Shown in pieces: positions 45,652-54,504 of a stretch of DNA of 64,000 nt (the first letter of the stretch is position 1; every line of letters begins with the position of its first letter). The notes below the pieces were generated by a model that saw nothing but the letters and a program-made list of their open reading frames with translations, made no database searches and was not told the origin of the DNA. This DNA comes from Brevundimonas pishanensis (lineage in GTDB: Bacteria > Pseudomonadota > Alphaproteobacteria > Caulobacterales > Caulobacteraceae), in assembly GCF_022750635.1 (NCBI RefSeq), contig NZ_JAJKBG010000005.1, forward strand, positions 274,731 through 338,730. The letters run 5' to 3'. A program made the translations under genes and the position numbers.

Positions 45652-46173
45652 ATGGGCTTTACGCTGGTTCTGGGCGGAGCACGTTCGGGCAAAAGCCGCT
45701 ATGCGCAGACCATGGCAGAGGCGGCGGCACAGGATTGCTGCACCCGCCCCATCGCCATCGTCACCGCCCAAGTCTATGATGAAGAGATGGCCCAGCGCGT
45801 GGCCCTGCACAAGCATGACCGTGGGGATGCATGGGAAACCGTGGAAGCTCCGCTTGACCTGTGCGGGGCAATCAACGGCCTGAAATCGGGCGATGTCGCG
45901 GTCATCGACTGTATGACATTGTGGCTCACGAACATTCTCTTGGCAGAAGCAGATTTTGCCGTTGAAATCGACCGATTGCTGGCTTCCCTCAAGGCTAGCC
46001 CCGCCATGATCTGGATCGTCAGCAATGAGGTGGGCTGGGGCATTGTGCCCGATAATGCGCTCGCTCGCCGCTTCAGAGACGAGGCAGGACGCCTGAACCA
46101 GAAACTGGCCGAAGCCTCTGAACAGGCCGTCCTGGTCGTCGCCGGGATGAAGCTGGATTTAGCGCGGGTTTAG
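45652..46173 (+). CDS. cobU: Adenosylcobinamide kinase / adenosylcobinamide-phosphate guanylyltransferase
   Basis: A 173-residue bifunctional enzyme (cobP in Pseudomonas) that phosphorylates adenosylcobinamide and then adds GMP. P-loop G-G-A-R-S-G-K-S (about 6-13) and the H-K-H-D-R-G-D-A-W-E-T-V-E (about 45-57) region with the guanylylated His are clear. ATG 45652 follows a GGAG site by 7 bases; a TTG one codon earlier is less likely. It is divergent from btuB and tail-to-tail with the next gene. Confidence 0.94.
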   Translation: MGFTLVLGGARSGKSRYAQTMAEAAAQDCCTRPIAIVTAQVYDEEMAQRVALHKHDRGDAWETVEAPLDLCGAINGLKSGDVAVIDCMTLWLTNILLAEADFAVEIDRLLASLKASPAMIWIVSNEVGWGIVPDNALARRFRDEAGRLNQKLAEASEQAVLVVAGMKLDLARV

Positions 46174-46583
46174 TCGAGTGTAATCATGCCCTGGGGTGGC
46201 ACGCGGACAAGGAAATGCCCCTTAACCCCCTCGGGCCAAAACTTGTAGGGGACGACGCCTTGTGGGCTATCGTCATAGTGTTTCGCAAACTCGACCAGAG
46301 CTTCAGCCGCCTCTTGGGTCGGCTCGAAACTGCCCATGACATAACCGATCTTGCCTGCTGCCCTAAGATGGACGGTACAGTGCTGCGAACAGGCAAACAG
46401 ACAGGCCATAGGCTCGACGCTAATCCGGCTCTCATCCGAGGTTTTCAGGACCTGTTGGATATGGCCCGCCAAGGCACTTCCGCCTCGCTCTCCCGAGGGC
46501 AGATTGGGTTCGTCCGATTTGAATTTGCAGGTTGAACAAACCACCAGAGAGGTGCCGTTTTCAGACGGCCGCAATATCGACAT
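46170..46583 (-). CDS. DUF1636 family Cys-rich protein
   Basis: A 137-residue protein with C-S-T-C (about 16-19) and C-L-F-A-C-S-Q-H-C (about 61-69), a pattern suited to a thioredoxin-like [2Fe-2S] ferredoxin. It matches the DUF1636 family, often found among cobalamin genes and of unknown function. Its stop overlaps the cobU stop on the other strand by 4 bases. A role in electron supply for cobalt reduction before adenosylation is an inference from location. Confidence 0.8.
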   Translation of the reverse strand: MSILRPSENGTSLVVCSTCKFKSDEPNLPSGERGGSALAGHIQQVLKTSDESRISVEPMACLFACSQHCTVHLRAAGKIGYVMGSFEPTQEAAEALVEFAKHYDDSPQGVVPYKFWPEGVKGHFLVRVPPQGMITLD

Positions 46584-46673
46584 TACACATGATCCTGAGG
46601 CATGGGGACGAAGTTAGACGGCTCCATTTTCCCCGTTTCCGATTCTGTATCGGAACCTGCTCAGGATAGTCAC

Positions 46674-47288
46674 ATGCCCCTCGAAAATGCCAATATCGAT
46701 CTGAAGCATAAAGAAAAAATGAAGAAAATTCAGATCGTTAAGGCTAAAATTTTGGCCGGAAAGACGGTCGAAAAGGGCTTGGTGATTGTCCATACGGGAG
46801 CCGGTAAAGGTAAGACAACTGCGGCCCTTGGCATGGCTATCCGGATGATCGGTCACGGCATGAAGGTATCGATTATCCAGTTCATCAAGGGGGCAATGGA
46901 CACCGGCGAACAGGCGGTTTTCAACGTCTTTCCGGACCTCGTTGAAATGCGGCCCATGGGCGAAGGCTTTACCTGGGACACACAGGATCGAGCTGCAGAC
47001 ATAGCCAATGTCCGCGCCGCCTGGGAGGTATGCAAATCAAGGATCATGGACCCCGAATGGAAGATGGTGATCTGCGATGAACTGAACATCGCCCTGCGCT
47101 ACGACTATCTGCCTCTCGAAGAGGTTCTAGAGGTCTTGGCCAACAAACCCGAGGACACCCATGTCGTGATTACGGGGCGAAATGCCAGGGAAGAACTGAT
47201 CGCGGTAGCTGACCTCGTGACCGAGATGAGCCTAGTCAAGCACCCATTCCGATCTGGCGTAAAAGCGCAAGCTGGCGTGGAGTTTTAA
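46674..47288 (+). CDS. cobO: Corrinoid adenosyltransferase (CobO/CobA type)
   Basis: It transfers the adenosyl group from ATP to reduced cobalt. I favour the ATG at 46674 (204 residues, family-typical) over the frame's first start at 46602. P-loop H-T-G-A-G-K-G-K-T-T-A-A-L-G is at about 41-54; V-I-C-D-E-L-N-I-A-L near 128-137 gives Walker B and substrate contacts. It ends two bases before the next plus-strand gene, which looks unrelated, so the cluster boundary or a transposon junction may be here. Confidence 0.93.
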   Translation: MPLENANIDLKHKEKMKKIQIVKAKILAGKTVEKGLVIVHTGAGKGKTTAALGMAIRMIGHGMKVSIIQFIKGAMDTGEQAVFNVFPDLVEMRPMGEGFTWDTQDRAADIANVRAAWEVCKSRIMDPEWKMVICDELNIALRYDYLPLEEVLEVLANKPEDTHVVITGRNAREELIAVADLVTEMSLVKHPFRSGVKAQAGVEF

Positions 47289-47290
47289 TC

Positions 47291-47773
47291 ATGGAAATTG
47301 ACGGTTCAAACCCAAAGCTACGCTACATAGAAATCGAAGAGTTCACAGCTCTTATACGCTTAGTCGCAAACGGAACTGGCTGGGCTCTTTGTGTCTCAAA
47401 CGCTGTCGAAAGCAGTAGGATACTACAGCTGCGTAAACAGGAGGTTTTGTCGCTGTGCCTACGGCTGAACCGAAAGTCGGGACTGTCCTTAATTGTTTCG
47501 GATCAGCAGATCCCGGTGACAATGGATGACGTAGTTTTTGTCGGTTACAGGGCTGCCAAAGGCTTGGCTAAGATCAATAACCGCAGCCTGACAGCGCCAG
47601 AAGTTTGCACGCTGTTGGGCATTTCCAACACAGAGCGTCTTAGCTTAACAAAGTCAGGATACCTGCGCCCTTCTGGCAAACAGGAGATCGGTCGATCCGG
47701 TTCGGTGAAATCAGACCTCTACCGCATCCAGGATGTAGAAAAATATCGCCACCCTGAAAAACGCGATGTGTAA
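47291..47773 (+). CDS. Hypothetical protein with C-terminal helix-turn-helix-like segment
   Basis: A 160-residue protein of lower GC content than cobO, starting three bases after the cobO stop. The N-terminal ~90 residues are of unknown family. Residues ~103-155 (S-L-T-A-P-E-V-C-T-L-L-G-I-S, then G-Y-L-R-P, Y-R-I-Q-D-V-E-K-Y) look like a MerR/excisionase-type DNA-binding helix pair. The TniQ protein encoded on the other strand has a similar tail. It may belong to the transposon rather than the cobalamin cluster. Confidence 0.55.
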   Translation: MEIDGSNPKLRYIEIEEFTALIRLVANGTGWALCVSNAVESSRILQLRKQEVLSLCLRLNRKSGLSLIVSDQQIPVTMDDVVFVGYRAAKGLAKINNRSLTAPEVCTLLGISNTERLSLTKSGYLRPSGKQEIGRSGSVKSDLYRIQDVEKYRHPEKRDV

Positions 47774-47847
47774 CCAGAATTCATGCGATCCCAAATTGTC
47801 AAAAACTGCCCCAAGCAAATGCACAGAATGCCGCTTAGGCGAAAAGT

Positions 47848-47870
47848 GCTGGTGGATTAACTCCACCAGC
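47848..47870 (-). terminator. Possible terminator hairpin at the tniQ 3' end
   Basis: A perfect 9-bp inverted repeat with a 5-nt loop spans the tniQ stop codon; on the minus strand it is followed by ACTTTTC. The T run is short, so termination is uncertain. Confidence 0.35.
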
Positions 47871-49770
47871 TCGATTTCGGCGCTTCTGCTTTAAGTACGA
47901 TTTCTAGAGCTTCGCGATCATGAAAGCCTTGGCCGATTGAAGGGACCTCTGGATGGGCATCAAGAAGCATCCAGATATCCTTCGGGCTAACAGCTAAACG
48001 AGCAGCAGCTTCTCGCGTTGACATGAATTTGAGGCCCGTTTCTCTCACGGAGGCGCGACAATAGCGCGACTTCTCCTCTGTGAATTTGGTGATGTGGCCG
48101 CGCCGACGAAGCCAGCTGACGTCTTGTGCCGTGCAGTTTAGGTAGCGCTCTACTTCGCAGAGAGACATCCAACTTCGATCGTAGATGCCGTAATGTTGGC
48201 GATCAAAAATGTAGGGCGTGGAGGTGTCGGAGCCTCCCATGATTAAGGCGCGTGCCCCAGCCTCATGGACAGCAATTTTATAAGATTTAGGTCCTTTCAG
48301 GAGAGCAAGGCCTCCGGGCAGCTTACCGTTGAGTCCGCCTCGCAGTACTGGCAGCCATGGTTTCTCGCGTCCGCCTACCCCTGTGAAAGCGACGTCTAGC
48401 GAGATGTAGCCCGCATTTGGCCGCACTTCGTTCAGGGCTTTCAACAGCTCAAACAAATGATTTGCTGAGGTGCCAGCTAAGGACTGGTCCCCTCGCAGAA
48501 TGCGAATGGCAGGATCGGGCTCTTCAGCTAACCAGTTTGCCGCTAAGAGTTGCTCCATCGCGATACGAGGCAGATCGAACACCCTTTTGAATAGAGAACC
48601 GTCGAACCACTTCTGGGCGCGACCGCGAAGCTCGACAACCGAACTACGCAAGATCAACGAAGGGAACGTATCGCTCCGGAACTCAGCCCGTTTTAGATGA
48701 CCATTAGCAACAAGTTCGCCGATACAACTTGTGCTGACCGACAAAATATCTGCGGCCTTAGAGTGGCACACGATGTCGTACCGGTCATGTGACGATCGTG
48801 GAGACCGTTTCGGATAACAGCCCCAATGATGCGACATCAGACGCTCGATATTTCGGGTGACCACGGGTTGAGAGTGGTCACGTGCAACTCTGAGAGCCGT
48901 CCGAAATATTGCTGGTTGGGATTGATCTCCCTGCTCTCGGTACAAATCCCAAATTGATTTTGGGTAATCCAAGAGCATCCTGGCACCGAAGGCTAAGTGC
49001 TCAGGCGTCCATGAGCCTTTGTTGTTGATGCCTTCGTAATGGGCACCATAAGCTGACTGGCCAAATGCCAGCACCAGCTCGTAAACGTCGGTTGCGGAGT
49101 CGATTTCAAAAAAGGGCGGAACACGATTGATGGCTTCCGTTACCTGTTCTTCGTCGTCACTAAATAGCTGCAGCACCCAGCCTAAAATCTCACGATGCTT
49201 CAGCGCTATAGTTTTTGTCCCTCTGAACTCCAGCGACCCTCCGCACCTTGCGCACGAGTGAACATTTTGCGCTTGAGGCCAAGTCAACTTGCCTTGGCAA
49301 ACAGGGCAACTGTCCACCAATCTAGTCCATGTGACAGGGCAGAAATTCAGATGCTCAACCATCCATGTGGCTTGGTGAACCTTTGGAGGGTACTTTGAGC
49401 GAGGAATCCGGCGGACATGATGGCAGATTTGATGGGGGCGTAAATAAACCCCTCCAAGCTTGCGTTTGCCGTCATCAGTTAAAGGACGGATGCCCCATAA
49501 ACCTTTTAGTTCATGAGGGGGCATTCCGAGGAGTTCACTAAGCTCGGGAAGCGATCGTGACAGTCTGGTGAGATAATCGCCTTTAATGCTGAAATTGATG
49601 CCGCCTAAGGCCAAAAAGCTTCTGATCGAGCCGAGATGATTGGCGTCGACTGCTCGGGCTATAAATCCGAGGGCAGTCTCTCCTGGCGCGGGCTGAACGG
49701 GGAAGAGCAAGCTCTTCCCCTGAAATGCCTCGGCCGAATTAAGACTTGAGGCATTACCGTCAGCCAACAC
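47857..49770 (-). CDS. tniQ: TniQ/TnsD-family target-selection protein
   Basis: A 637-residue protein from GTG 49770, which overlaps the tnsC stop; the longer frame to 49896 reads tnsC out of frame. The N-terminal part carries the TniQ pattern: P-A-P-G-E-T-A-L-G-F near 26-35, then zinc-ligand Cys/His motifs C-H-H, F-C-P-V-T-W, S-C-P-V-C and C-A-R-C-G (about 116-178). A C-terminal helix-turn-helix (S-T-R-E-A-A-A-R-L-A-V-S) is visible. Its length is in the TnsD range, longer than minimal TniQ, so it probably binds a fixed attachment sequence. Confidence 0.85.
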   Translation of the reverse strand: MLADGNASSLNSAEAFQGKSLLFPVQPAPGETALGFIARAVDANHLGSIRSFLALGGINFSIKGDYLTRLSRSLPELSELLGMPPHELKGLWGIRPLTDDGKRKLGGVYLRPHQICHHVRRIPRSKYPPKVHQATWMVEHLNFCPVTWTRLVDSCPVCQGKLTWPQAQNVHSCARCGGSLEFRGTKTIALKHREILGWVLQLFSDDEEQVTEAINRVPPFFEIDSATDVYELVLAFGQSAYGAHYEGINNKGSWTPEHLAFGARMLLDYPKSIWDLYREQGDQSQPAIFRTALRVARDHSQPVVTRNIERLMSHHWGCYPKRSPRSSHDRYDIVCHSKAADILSVSTSCIGELVANGHLKRAEFRSDTFPSLILRSSVVELRGRAQKWFDGSLFKRVFDLPRIAMEQLLAANWLAEEPDPAIRILRGDQSLAGTSANHLFELLKALNEVRPNAGYISLDVAFTGVGGREKPWLPVLRGGLNGKLPGGLALLKGPKSYKIAVHEAGARALIMGGSDTSTPYIFDRQHYGIYDRSWMSLCEVERYLNCTAQDVSWLRRRGHITKFTEEKSRYCRASVRETGLKFMSTREAAARLAVSPKDIWMLLDAHPEVPSIGQGFHDREALEIVLKAEAPKSSWWS

Positions 49771-50680
49771 GATGCTCCTTGAAGGGGTTCTTGTTGGTAA
49801 AGGCTTGCTCAATCGCCCACGCGTCCACTGCCCATGAGAGGTCTTCGAGCGTGATGCGATTTGCTCCCCGCCTGATGGCCGCTTCCATCGCGACATGTAT
49901 CAGTCGCATGACACGGCCAACGATCCCTTTCGACACTTCAAACAACGCTGAAAGTGTTGTTGGTTCTGTCAGCTCGGAAGGGGATGTGAAACCCGCGACA
50001 TCAACGAGTGATTGGTCAATCCGGGACACAAAACCTGCGAAGGCCTGTTGATCTTTGACCTTAAGTGCGTCTAGCGGTTTGAGATCACAAGGTGGTCTAA
50101 GGCGACCGTTGAGTTGCAGATTACGACCGAACATCTTTTCGGCCTCGTCGGTCCCCAAAAACGCAATCGACACGACACCGGCATCAAGAAGGCCTTTTAG
50201 CGTGTCGGTGACATCATTTTTGACCCCGTTTCGGTAGTTCAAATGTTGCACCTCGTCGACGATGAGCAACTCGGTTTTGAACCGTTTGAAGCAGGCGATT
50301 AGCCTCTTTTTGAGCGTTAGCTCATTGCCGTGTTCTGGATGAGGGTCCCCAAACGCTTGGAGGATCAGGACCATCAACTTCTTGGAAGTTGTATGCCTTT
50401 CGAGGTCGATTTTTATGATGGGTATATAGTCGTCGGTGTTCGGCGTTTGCTTGCTCACAAGGTCTATATAAGCTTGTGCAGACGAGGTTTTACCCGATCC
50501 TGAAGGTGCAAGAACGCGAACGCCCATTTGGGGCTTGCCTGGCATTTGGCGTGCAAGTTCACGAAGGTAGTGAAACTCAGCATGCAAAGCCACGTGGGCT
50601 GGGTAAGGGATAAACACCGTTTTGAAGCGGGCTAACCTCTCGGCGACTTCCGCATTCAGCATCGCAATTGAACGAGTCAT
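49760..50680 (-). CDS. tnsC: TnsC/TniB-type AAA+ transposition regulator
   Basis: A 306-residue AAA+ ATPase linking target selector and transposase. I use ATG 50680, with GGGAGGAC just upstream and an ATGA overlap with the preceding frame. Walker A is A-P-S-G-S-G-K-T-S (about 58-66); Walker B is L-L-I-V-D-E-V-Q-H-L (about 138-147). Sensor region F-L-G-T-D-E-A follows. It overlaps tniQ by 11 bases. Confidence 0.9.
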   Translation of the reverse strand: MTRSIAMLNAEVAERLARFKTVFIPYPAHVALHAEFHYLRELARQMPGKPQMGVRVLAPSGSGKTSSAQAYIDLVSKQTPNTDDYIPIIKIDLERHTTSKKLMVLILQAFGDPHPEHGNELTLKKRLIACFKRFKTELLIVDEVQHLNYRNGVKNDVTDTLKGLLDAGVVSIAFLGTDEAEKMFGRNLQLNGRLRPPCDLKPLDALKVKDQQAFAGFVSRIDQSLVDVAGFTSPSELTEPTTLSALFEVSKGIVGRVMRLIHVAMEAAIRRGANRITLEDLSWAVDAWAIEQAFTNKNPFKEHRVG

Positions 50681-51279
50681 TGGAAGTCCTCCCATTTTTG
50701 CGCGTTTTGGACGGCATCGACCCAAGCCGTTTCAGGAACCTGTGCTTGAGGCCTCGTCTTCGTTGGACGCTTCTGAGTTTTGGGTTTTCCTCTAGGCGGC
50801 CGCACAGGCTTCTCGTGGTTGTCAGTGCGCTCGGATGCCATGGGTTTGGTCTGGATGATTGGAGCCATACCGTCATGGCGCGCGGGGGCGTACTCAACCC
50901 TTATGGCGTTGCTAGACATGGCTTCGATCTTGGGTGATGAAAGTAGTCGAGCTTGCGCGCGCTTGCTTCGTGTGAGGATCCTATCGGGTGTTATGGCCTC
51001 GATTTCCTTGCGAAGCTCAACACGTCTCCTGCATCGCTCGTCGGCATCTTCGTGTTGCTCTTCACGCACCCATGTTTGAAGCAAGTCATGACGCCACTTG
51101 CATAGACCTGAAGCATACTCAGGGTCTGTGCAGGGTAGTTCGATGAACTGTCCGAGCCTCGGGTGCCAGACGTTTATGTGGTCTAAGTCTGCGGGATTAT
51201 ATTTTACTTCTACGCGTGCCGTAGCTGAACCCTTGCGTCGTCCCCTGATGGGCTCAGTGCGTGCCAGATCTTCCAGCAT
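50677..51279 (-). pseudogene. tnsB: C-terminal fragment of TnsB, separated by a frameshift
   Basis: The 200-residue open frame continues the TnsB sequence. It contains the beta-barrel domain typical of Mu/TnsB/TniA transposases (V-K-Y-N-P-A-D-L-D-H-I, then L-G-Q-F-I-E-L-P-C) and a basic C-terminal tail that should contact TnsC. The frame is open back to about 51375, through G-Y-L-T-R-S-G-I-T-L-F-N-L, overlapping the end of the upstream frame. A single missing base in 51339-51375 would join the two parts into a normal ~710-residue TnsB. The Met at 51279 might allow separate translation. Confidence 0.72.
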
Positions 51280-51338
51280 TGGCCCTGTGATTTCAGGGTC
51301 ATGGAACTGAAGATTAAAGAGGGTGATGCCCGAACGCG

Positions 51339-52805
51339 TTAGATAACCTGTATTCCACCCTGCCTGCGCGTCTCCCTAGACCAAACGGCTACAGGTGCTT
51401 CCATTAGCGTTGAATGGAGTTCCTGATGATATGTGCCGATAGCGGAGATGAGCAGGTCTTCAGCCTGCTCAAGTGTGAGGACAGGATCTATTCGGGGATC
51501 AAGATCCCAGGCTCTGAGCTGCTCGATAGGAAAGGTGCCTCCAGGAAGCTTTCGATGAAGCTTCGTGTTCAGGGTTCCGAAATACCGCTCGATAACTGCT
51601 TTGTAGGTAGGGGATCGTACTGGAGCCCAGCGAACGCTGACTCCCATGTCGACCATTGCGGACTCAAAAGAGGTCCCAGTATATTCCCAACCATTGTCGA
51701 CAATGATCTCGTCGAATTTGCCATGGATTTCGACCAGCTCGGGGCAATCGGGAAAGCGATCCGCCATTCTTAACTTGGGCCGATTGGCGCGCTTGATGCA
51801 CTCTGTGACCGAGTAAAGCGATGGTGGTTCGAAACTTAGAACCCATCCCACGATGCATCTGGAATGCACATCTATGAGCGAGGTGAGCCATGGGCGCCCG
51901 AGCAGACGCCAACCCTTGAAGTTGACGGCGACATGGTAGTCCACTTGTGTGTGGTCCATTGCGCCTAGCAACAGCGGACGGCGTGCTCTCAACCCTTGGC
52001 CAGTTGCTTTGAAGCGTTGATCTGCAGCCTTTTTCCCATATCGTTCTGCTACCGTCTCATAACATTCCAAGGCACGGATTTGCTTGCGGAAGGTTTCTTT
52101 TGACGGGATCGGAACCGTTCTCCAGTAGGAGGAACGCTGCTCGATCCAAACGTTCACCCGTGTAAGGCTGAATTTTAGATCATCATATGCGTCGCCGATG
52201 GACTGCCGAAGGTTTGACCAATACGACAGAGCATAATCATGAAGGCGTCTTTGAACTGACGAGGGAAGCCTTTTCTTACGGCAAGTACGGCCAGAGCGGC
52301 TGATCATTGTCTTCAGGGTTCGCTCACCTGCTTCTCCTCTATGTTTCAGCCATCGCCGAACTGTGGTGGGAGAAGGAGTGGGATATTTCCCGAATATCTC
52401 AGGCTTGTCGCGCCGAATAGACGCAAGGGCTTGTTTTATACCTTTGTCGCTCCGTGTATACGATCCTTGGCGGTCCAATGCCTTGAGCACCGCTTGACGG
52501 TGCAGGGCTTTAGGATCTTTCGCTGCCATCATCTCATAGTCACCAAAAGCAGCAGAGGAGTGACGGGATGAGCGCGAACTGTCGAAGCCAGGATCAATTT
52601 TCTGGATGACCCCGAGTGCGAACTGTTCTGTGAGCCACACTCTGGATGGGGAAATCAGATTTCCCATTTTATCTAGGACTTGGAGAGGGGATCCTGTCCG
52701 TTCCGAGCGCAGGTGGAGTAAATCATCACCCATGACTTGATCGAGAACGTACCGCTCGTTTCCAATCACCCATGTCTCGCCGGCAGATAATCTGATCCCG
52801 ATCAT
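51339..52805 (-). CDS. tnsB: TnsB-type DDE transposase, N-terminal and catalytic part
   Basis: A 488-residue open frame with DNA-binding helices (about 95-260) and the RNase H-fold integrase core. Catalytic residues can be read: Asp284 in A-M-D-H-T-Q-V-D, Asp370 in I-I-V-D-N-G, Glu406 in A-V-I-E-R-Y-F-G. The frame then leaves the homologous sequence within the last ~12 residues, while the missing C-terminal domain continues in another frame. It overlaps the tnsA stop by 4 bases. The element is probably immobile unless the frameshift is an artefact or is bypassed. Confidence 0.85.
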   Translation of the reverse strand: MIGIRLSAGETWVIGNERYVLDQVMGDDLLHLRSERTGSPLQVLDKMGNLISPSRVWLTEQFALGVIQKIDPGFDSSRSSRHSSAAFGDYEMMAAKDPKALHRQAVLKALDRQGSYTRSDKGIKQALASIRRDKPEIFGKYPTPSPTTVRRWLKHRGEAGERTLKTMISRSGRTCRKKRLPSSVQRRLHDYALSYWSNLRQSIGDAYDDLKFSLTRVNVWIEQRSSYWRTVPIPSKETFRKQIRALECYETVAERYGKKAADQRFKATGQGLRARRPLLLGAMDHTQVDYHVAVNFKGWRLLGRPWLTSLIDVHSRCIVGWVLSFEPPSLYSVTECIKRANRPKLRMADRFPDCPELVEIHGKFDEIIVDNGWEYTGTSFESAMVDMGVSVRWAPVRSPTYKAVIERYFGTLNTKLHRKLPGGTFPIEQLRAWDLDPRIDPVLTLEQAEDLLISAIGTYHQELHSTLMEAPVAVWSRETRRQGGIQVI

Positions 52806-53602
52806 TGGCTGAGCTCCGATACGTCGGACACCAAAGTCACGAGACTGTCTTCGTCGAGCTTTGAATCGAGATCCAATCGAACGATGCGGCCTACCATCAT
52901 AGCTTTTAGCTTGGCTATTCCGACCGGTCGACTCCCGAGACGATGAGCAAGATCGCCTAGAGCGACGCTCTTATGGATGCTTAGATACTGCACGGCTATA
53001 AATACGTCGCTAGATCCGTAGTCCGTGAAGGACCAGGATTGAACATCCTCGACATTCTGGAAGCGCAGGATTGGCTCGCAAAGATCGCGTTTAAATAGAA
53101 CTTTGAACTGCCAGCCTTGATGGTCACATATTGCACGTACAGCCTGCAGTTTGAGATAATAATCGGGGTCTCTTAGCTGGCGCTGGTCACTCTTGATTTC
53201 GACCACTTCCAATGTGCCGTTTGAGTGAAGTCTCATAACATCGGCGATATAGGCGCGTTTTATGCCGTCGATTACTGCCTCTAATCGAAAGGGCTGCGCC
53301 CGGTACTCGACGATGTCGGTGTCGACCTCGGAGTGCATAAAGAACGAGCGCTCATTCATGCTCTCATAGGGGTGGCCACGCCCACATTTTCGGCTGGCGT
53401 AAACGCCGGTTGGAATTATGCGCCTGCCCGTCACGATAGTACGGATCGAACTGCCGAATGCGGGAAGAACTATTGTAGCGTTTGCCGTTAAGCTTTCCCA
53501 GGAAAGGCGATCGTGCGTCGCTGCTAGGCTCAGTAAAGCTTTGTCTAGCTCGGTCGGCATCTTGAATGCGGGCGAGCAGAAGCCATCATGAACGATGTCC
53601 AT
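52802..53602 (-). CDS. tnsA: TnsA-type endonuclease
   Basis: ATG 53602 (266 residues) with GAGGATT upstream is chosen; the frame to 53779 adds non-family sequence. The PD-(D/E)xK active site can be read as Glu84 (M-N-E-R-S-F-F), Asp121 (Y-I-A-D-V-M-R-L) and Glu135-x-Lys137 (V-V-E-I-K-S-D), equivalent to Glu63, Asp114 and Lys132 of Tn7 TnsA. TnsA cuts the non-transferred strand so that transposition is cut-and-paste. It is first in a tnsA-tnsB-tnsC-tniQ operon. Confidence 0.87.
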   Translation of the reverse strand: MDIVHDGFCSPAFKMPTELDKALLSLAATHDRLSWESLTANATIVLPAFGSSIRTIVTGRRIIPTGVYASRKCGRGHPYESMNERSFFMHSEVDTDIVEYRAQPFRLEAVIDGIKRAYIADVMRLHSNGTLEVVEIKSDQRQLRDPDYYLKLQAVRAICDHQGWQFKVLFKRDLCEPILRFQNVEDVQSWSFTDYGSSDVFIAVQYLSIHKSVALGDLAHRLGSRPVGIAKLKAMMVGRIVRLDLDSKLDEDSLVTLVSDVSELSQ

Positions 53603-54504
53603 GCTTAATCCTCGTTTGTTCAGATCTTTGTTTGAGGCGCGAGCTTCCCGGCAACCCGTTTCATAAAAACGCGTTTGACTTCTTGGCCGGTGCAGGGGAT
53701 CATCAGTTCGTCGTACGGTAACGATTGGAACGCCAGTTCCTGCAATGTAGAGCCTCGGGTGGCAGCCTGGGGCTCGCATTGTTTCTGTGACAAGTCACAG
53801 AAAAATATAATTATTTAAGGTGGCCGCACGAGATCGTCTCCTGAGTTGCTGCGAGCAATTTGTGCCGCAATTGGTCGAGGCTGGTCTGTAAGGACTCACC
53901 TGCTGCTCAGGTATTTTCTCAAATCACGCGTTCTGAGTCTCAGTAATTATTTTTATATTTTTAGCTTAAGCAATATTATTACAATATAGCTGATAGGCTA
54001 TAGATTGGATTGTTTGTGTGTGTATTGTATTTTTTAAGTATTGATGTCGTGTGTGGATGCTGCGAACGGTGAAGTTGAATCTCAAATATTCGGTAGCTGT
54101 TCAGGACGTGGATATTGGCCGTTCTCGTGTCGACGATTTGGAGGCTGCGGTCCAGTTGCTGAGGCAGCGCTACATGCGCACTGCCCGACAGCTGTAAGCT
54201 TCGGACTTACCGGTTCTCTCTCAGCAGGTTCGGGGAGACAGGCTGCTCAAGGCATGTCAGGTCTGCGCCAACAGCAGCCGTTGGCTCGCGAGCGCAATTT
54301 GGACCTAGGCGCTAACCGCTTTTTGACCCATAGGGCAAGTCGCCAAACATCAATAATGTAACGTCTGTATTGCTGAGTTGGTGAAGTCCTCTTACGTCTG
54401 ATTGCACCTTTCAGTGTGGCCGAGCAACCGGACAAGAGAACGACGATTGTCGCCAGAGTGCTGAAGGGGCTTGCACGCGCTCCGTACCACCACGAGGTCA
54501 TTCC
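53603..54504. other. Long AT-rich spacer beside tnsA
   Basis: About 900 bp with no convincing gene. The part from about 53935 to 54045 is strongly AT-rich. It should hold the tnsA promoter and, by analogy with Tn7, the tnsA-proximal end of the element, but I cannot see a clear terminal repeat. A short frame from ATG 54057 to 54197 (46 codons) has a coding-like composition but no ribosome-binding site. Confidence 0.5.
53782..53803. promoter_or_regulatory. Perfect 22-bp palindrome upstream of tnsA
   Basis: The arms TTTCTGTGAC and GTCACAGAAA are perfect complements around a 2-bp centre. The site lies about 180 bp upstream of the tnsA start and next to an AT-rich segment, as expected for a dimeric repressor site. 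A transposon-end element is the alternative. Confidence 0.5.

Noticed and set aside
47291..47773. Cobalamin biosynthesis gene following cobO
   Set aside because: It resembles no cob enzyme and differs in base composition; closeness to cobO alone does not support a role.
51339..51375. Programmed -1 ribosomal frameshift in tnsB
   Set aside because: The overlap of the two frames lacks an X-XXY-YYZ slippery heptamer; a simple indel or sequencing error is more likely.
53880..54260. Copies of the 34.7-kb iterons near tnsA
   Set aside because: Only 8-9 base matches (GCTGCTCA, AGCAGGTTC) were found, which is expected by chance; not enough to call a matching transposon end.
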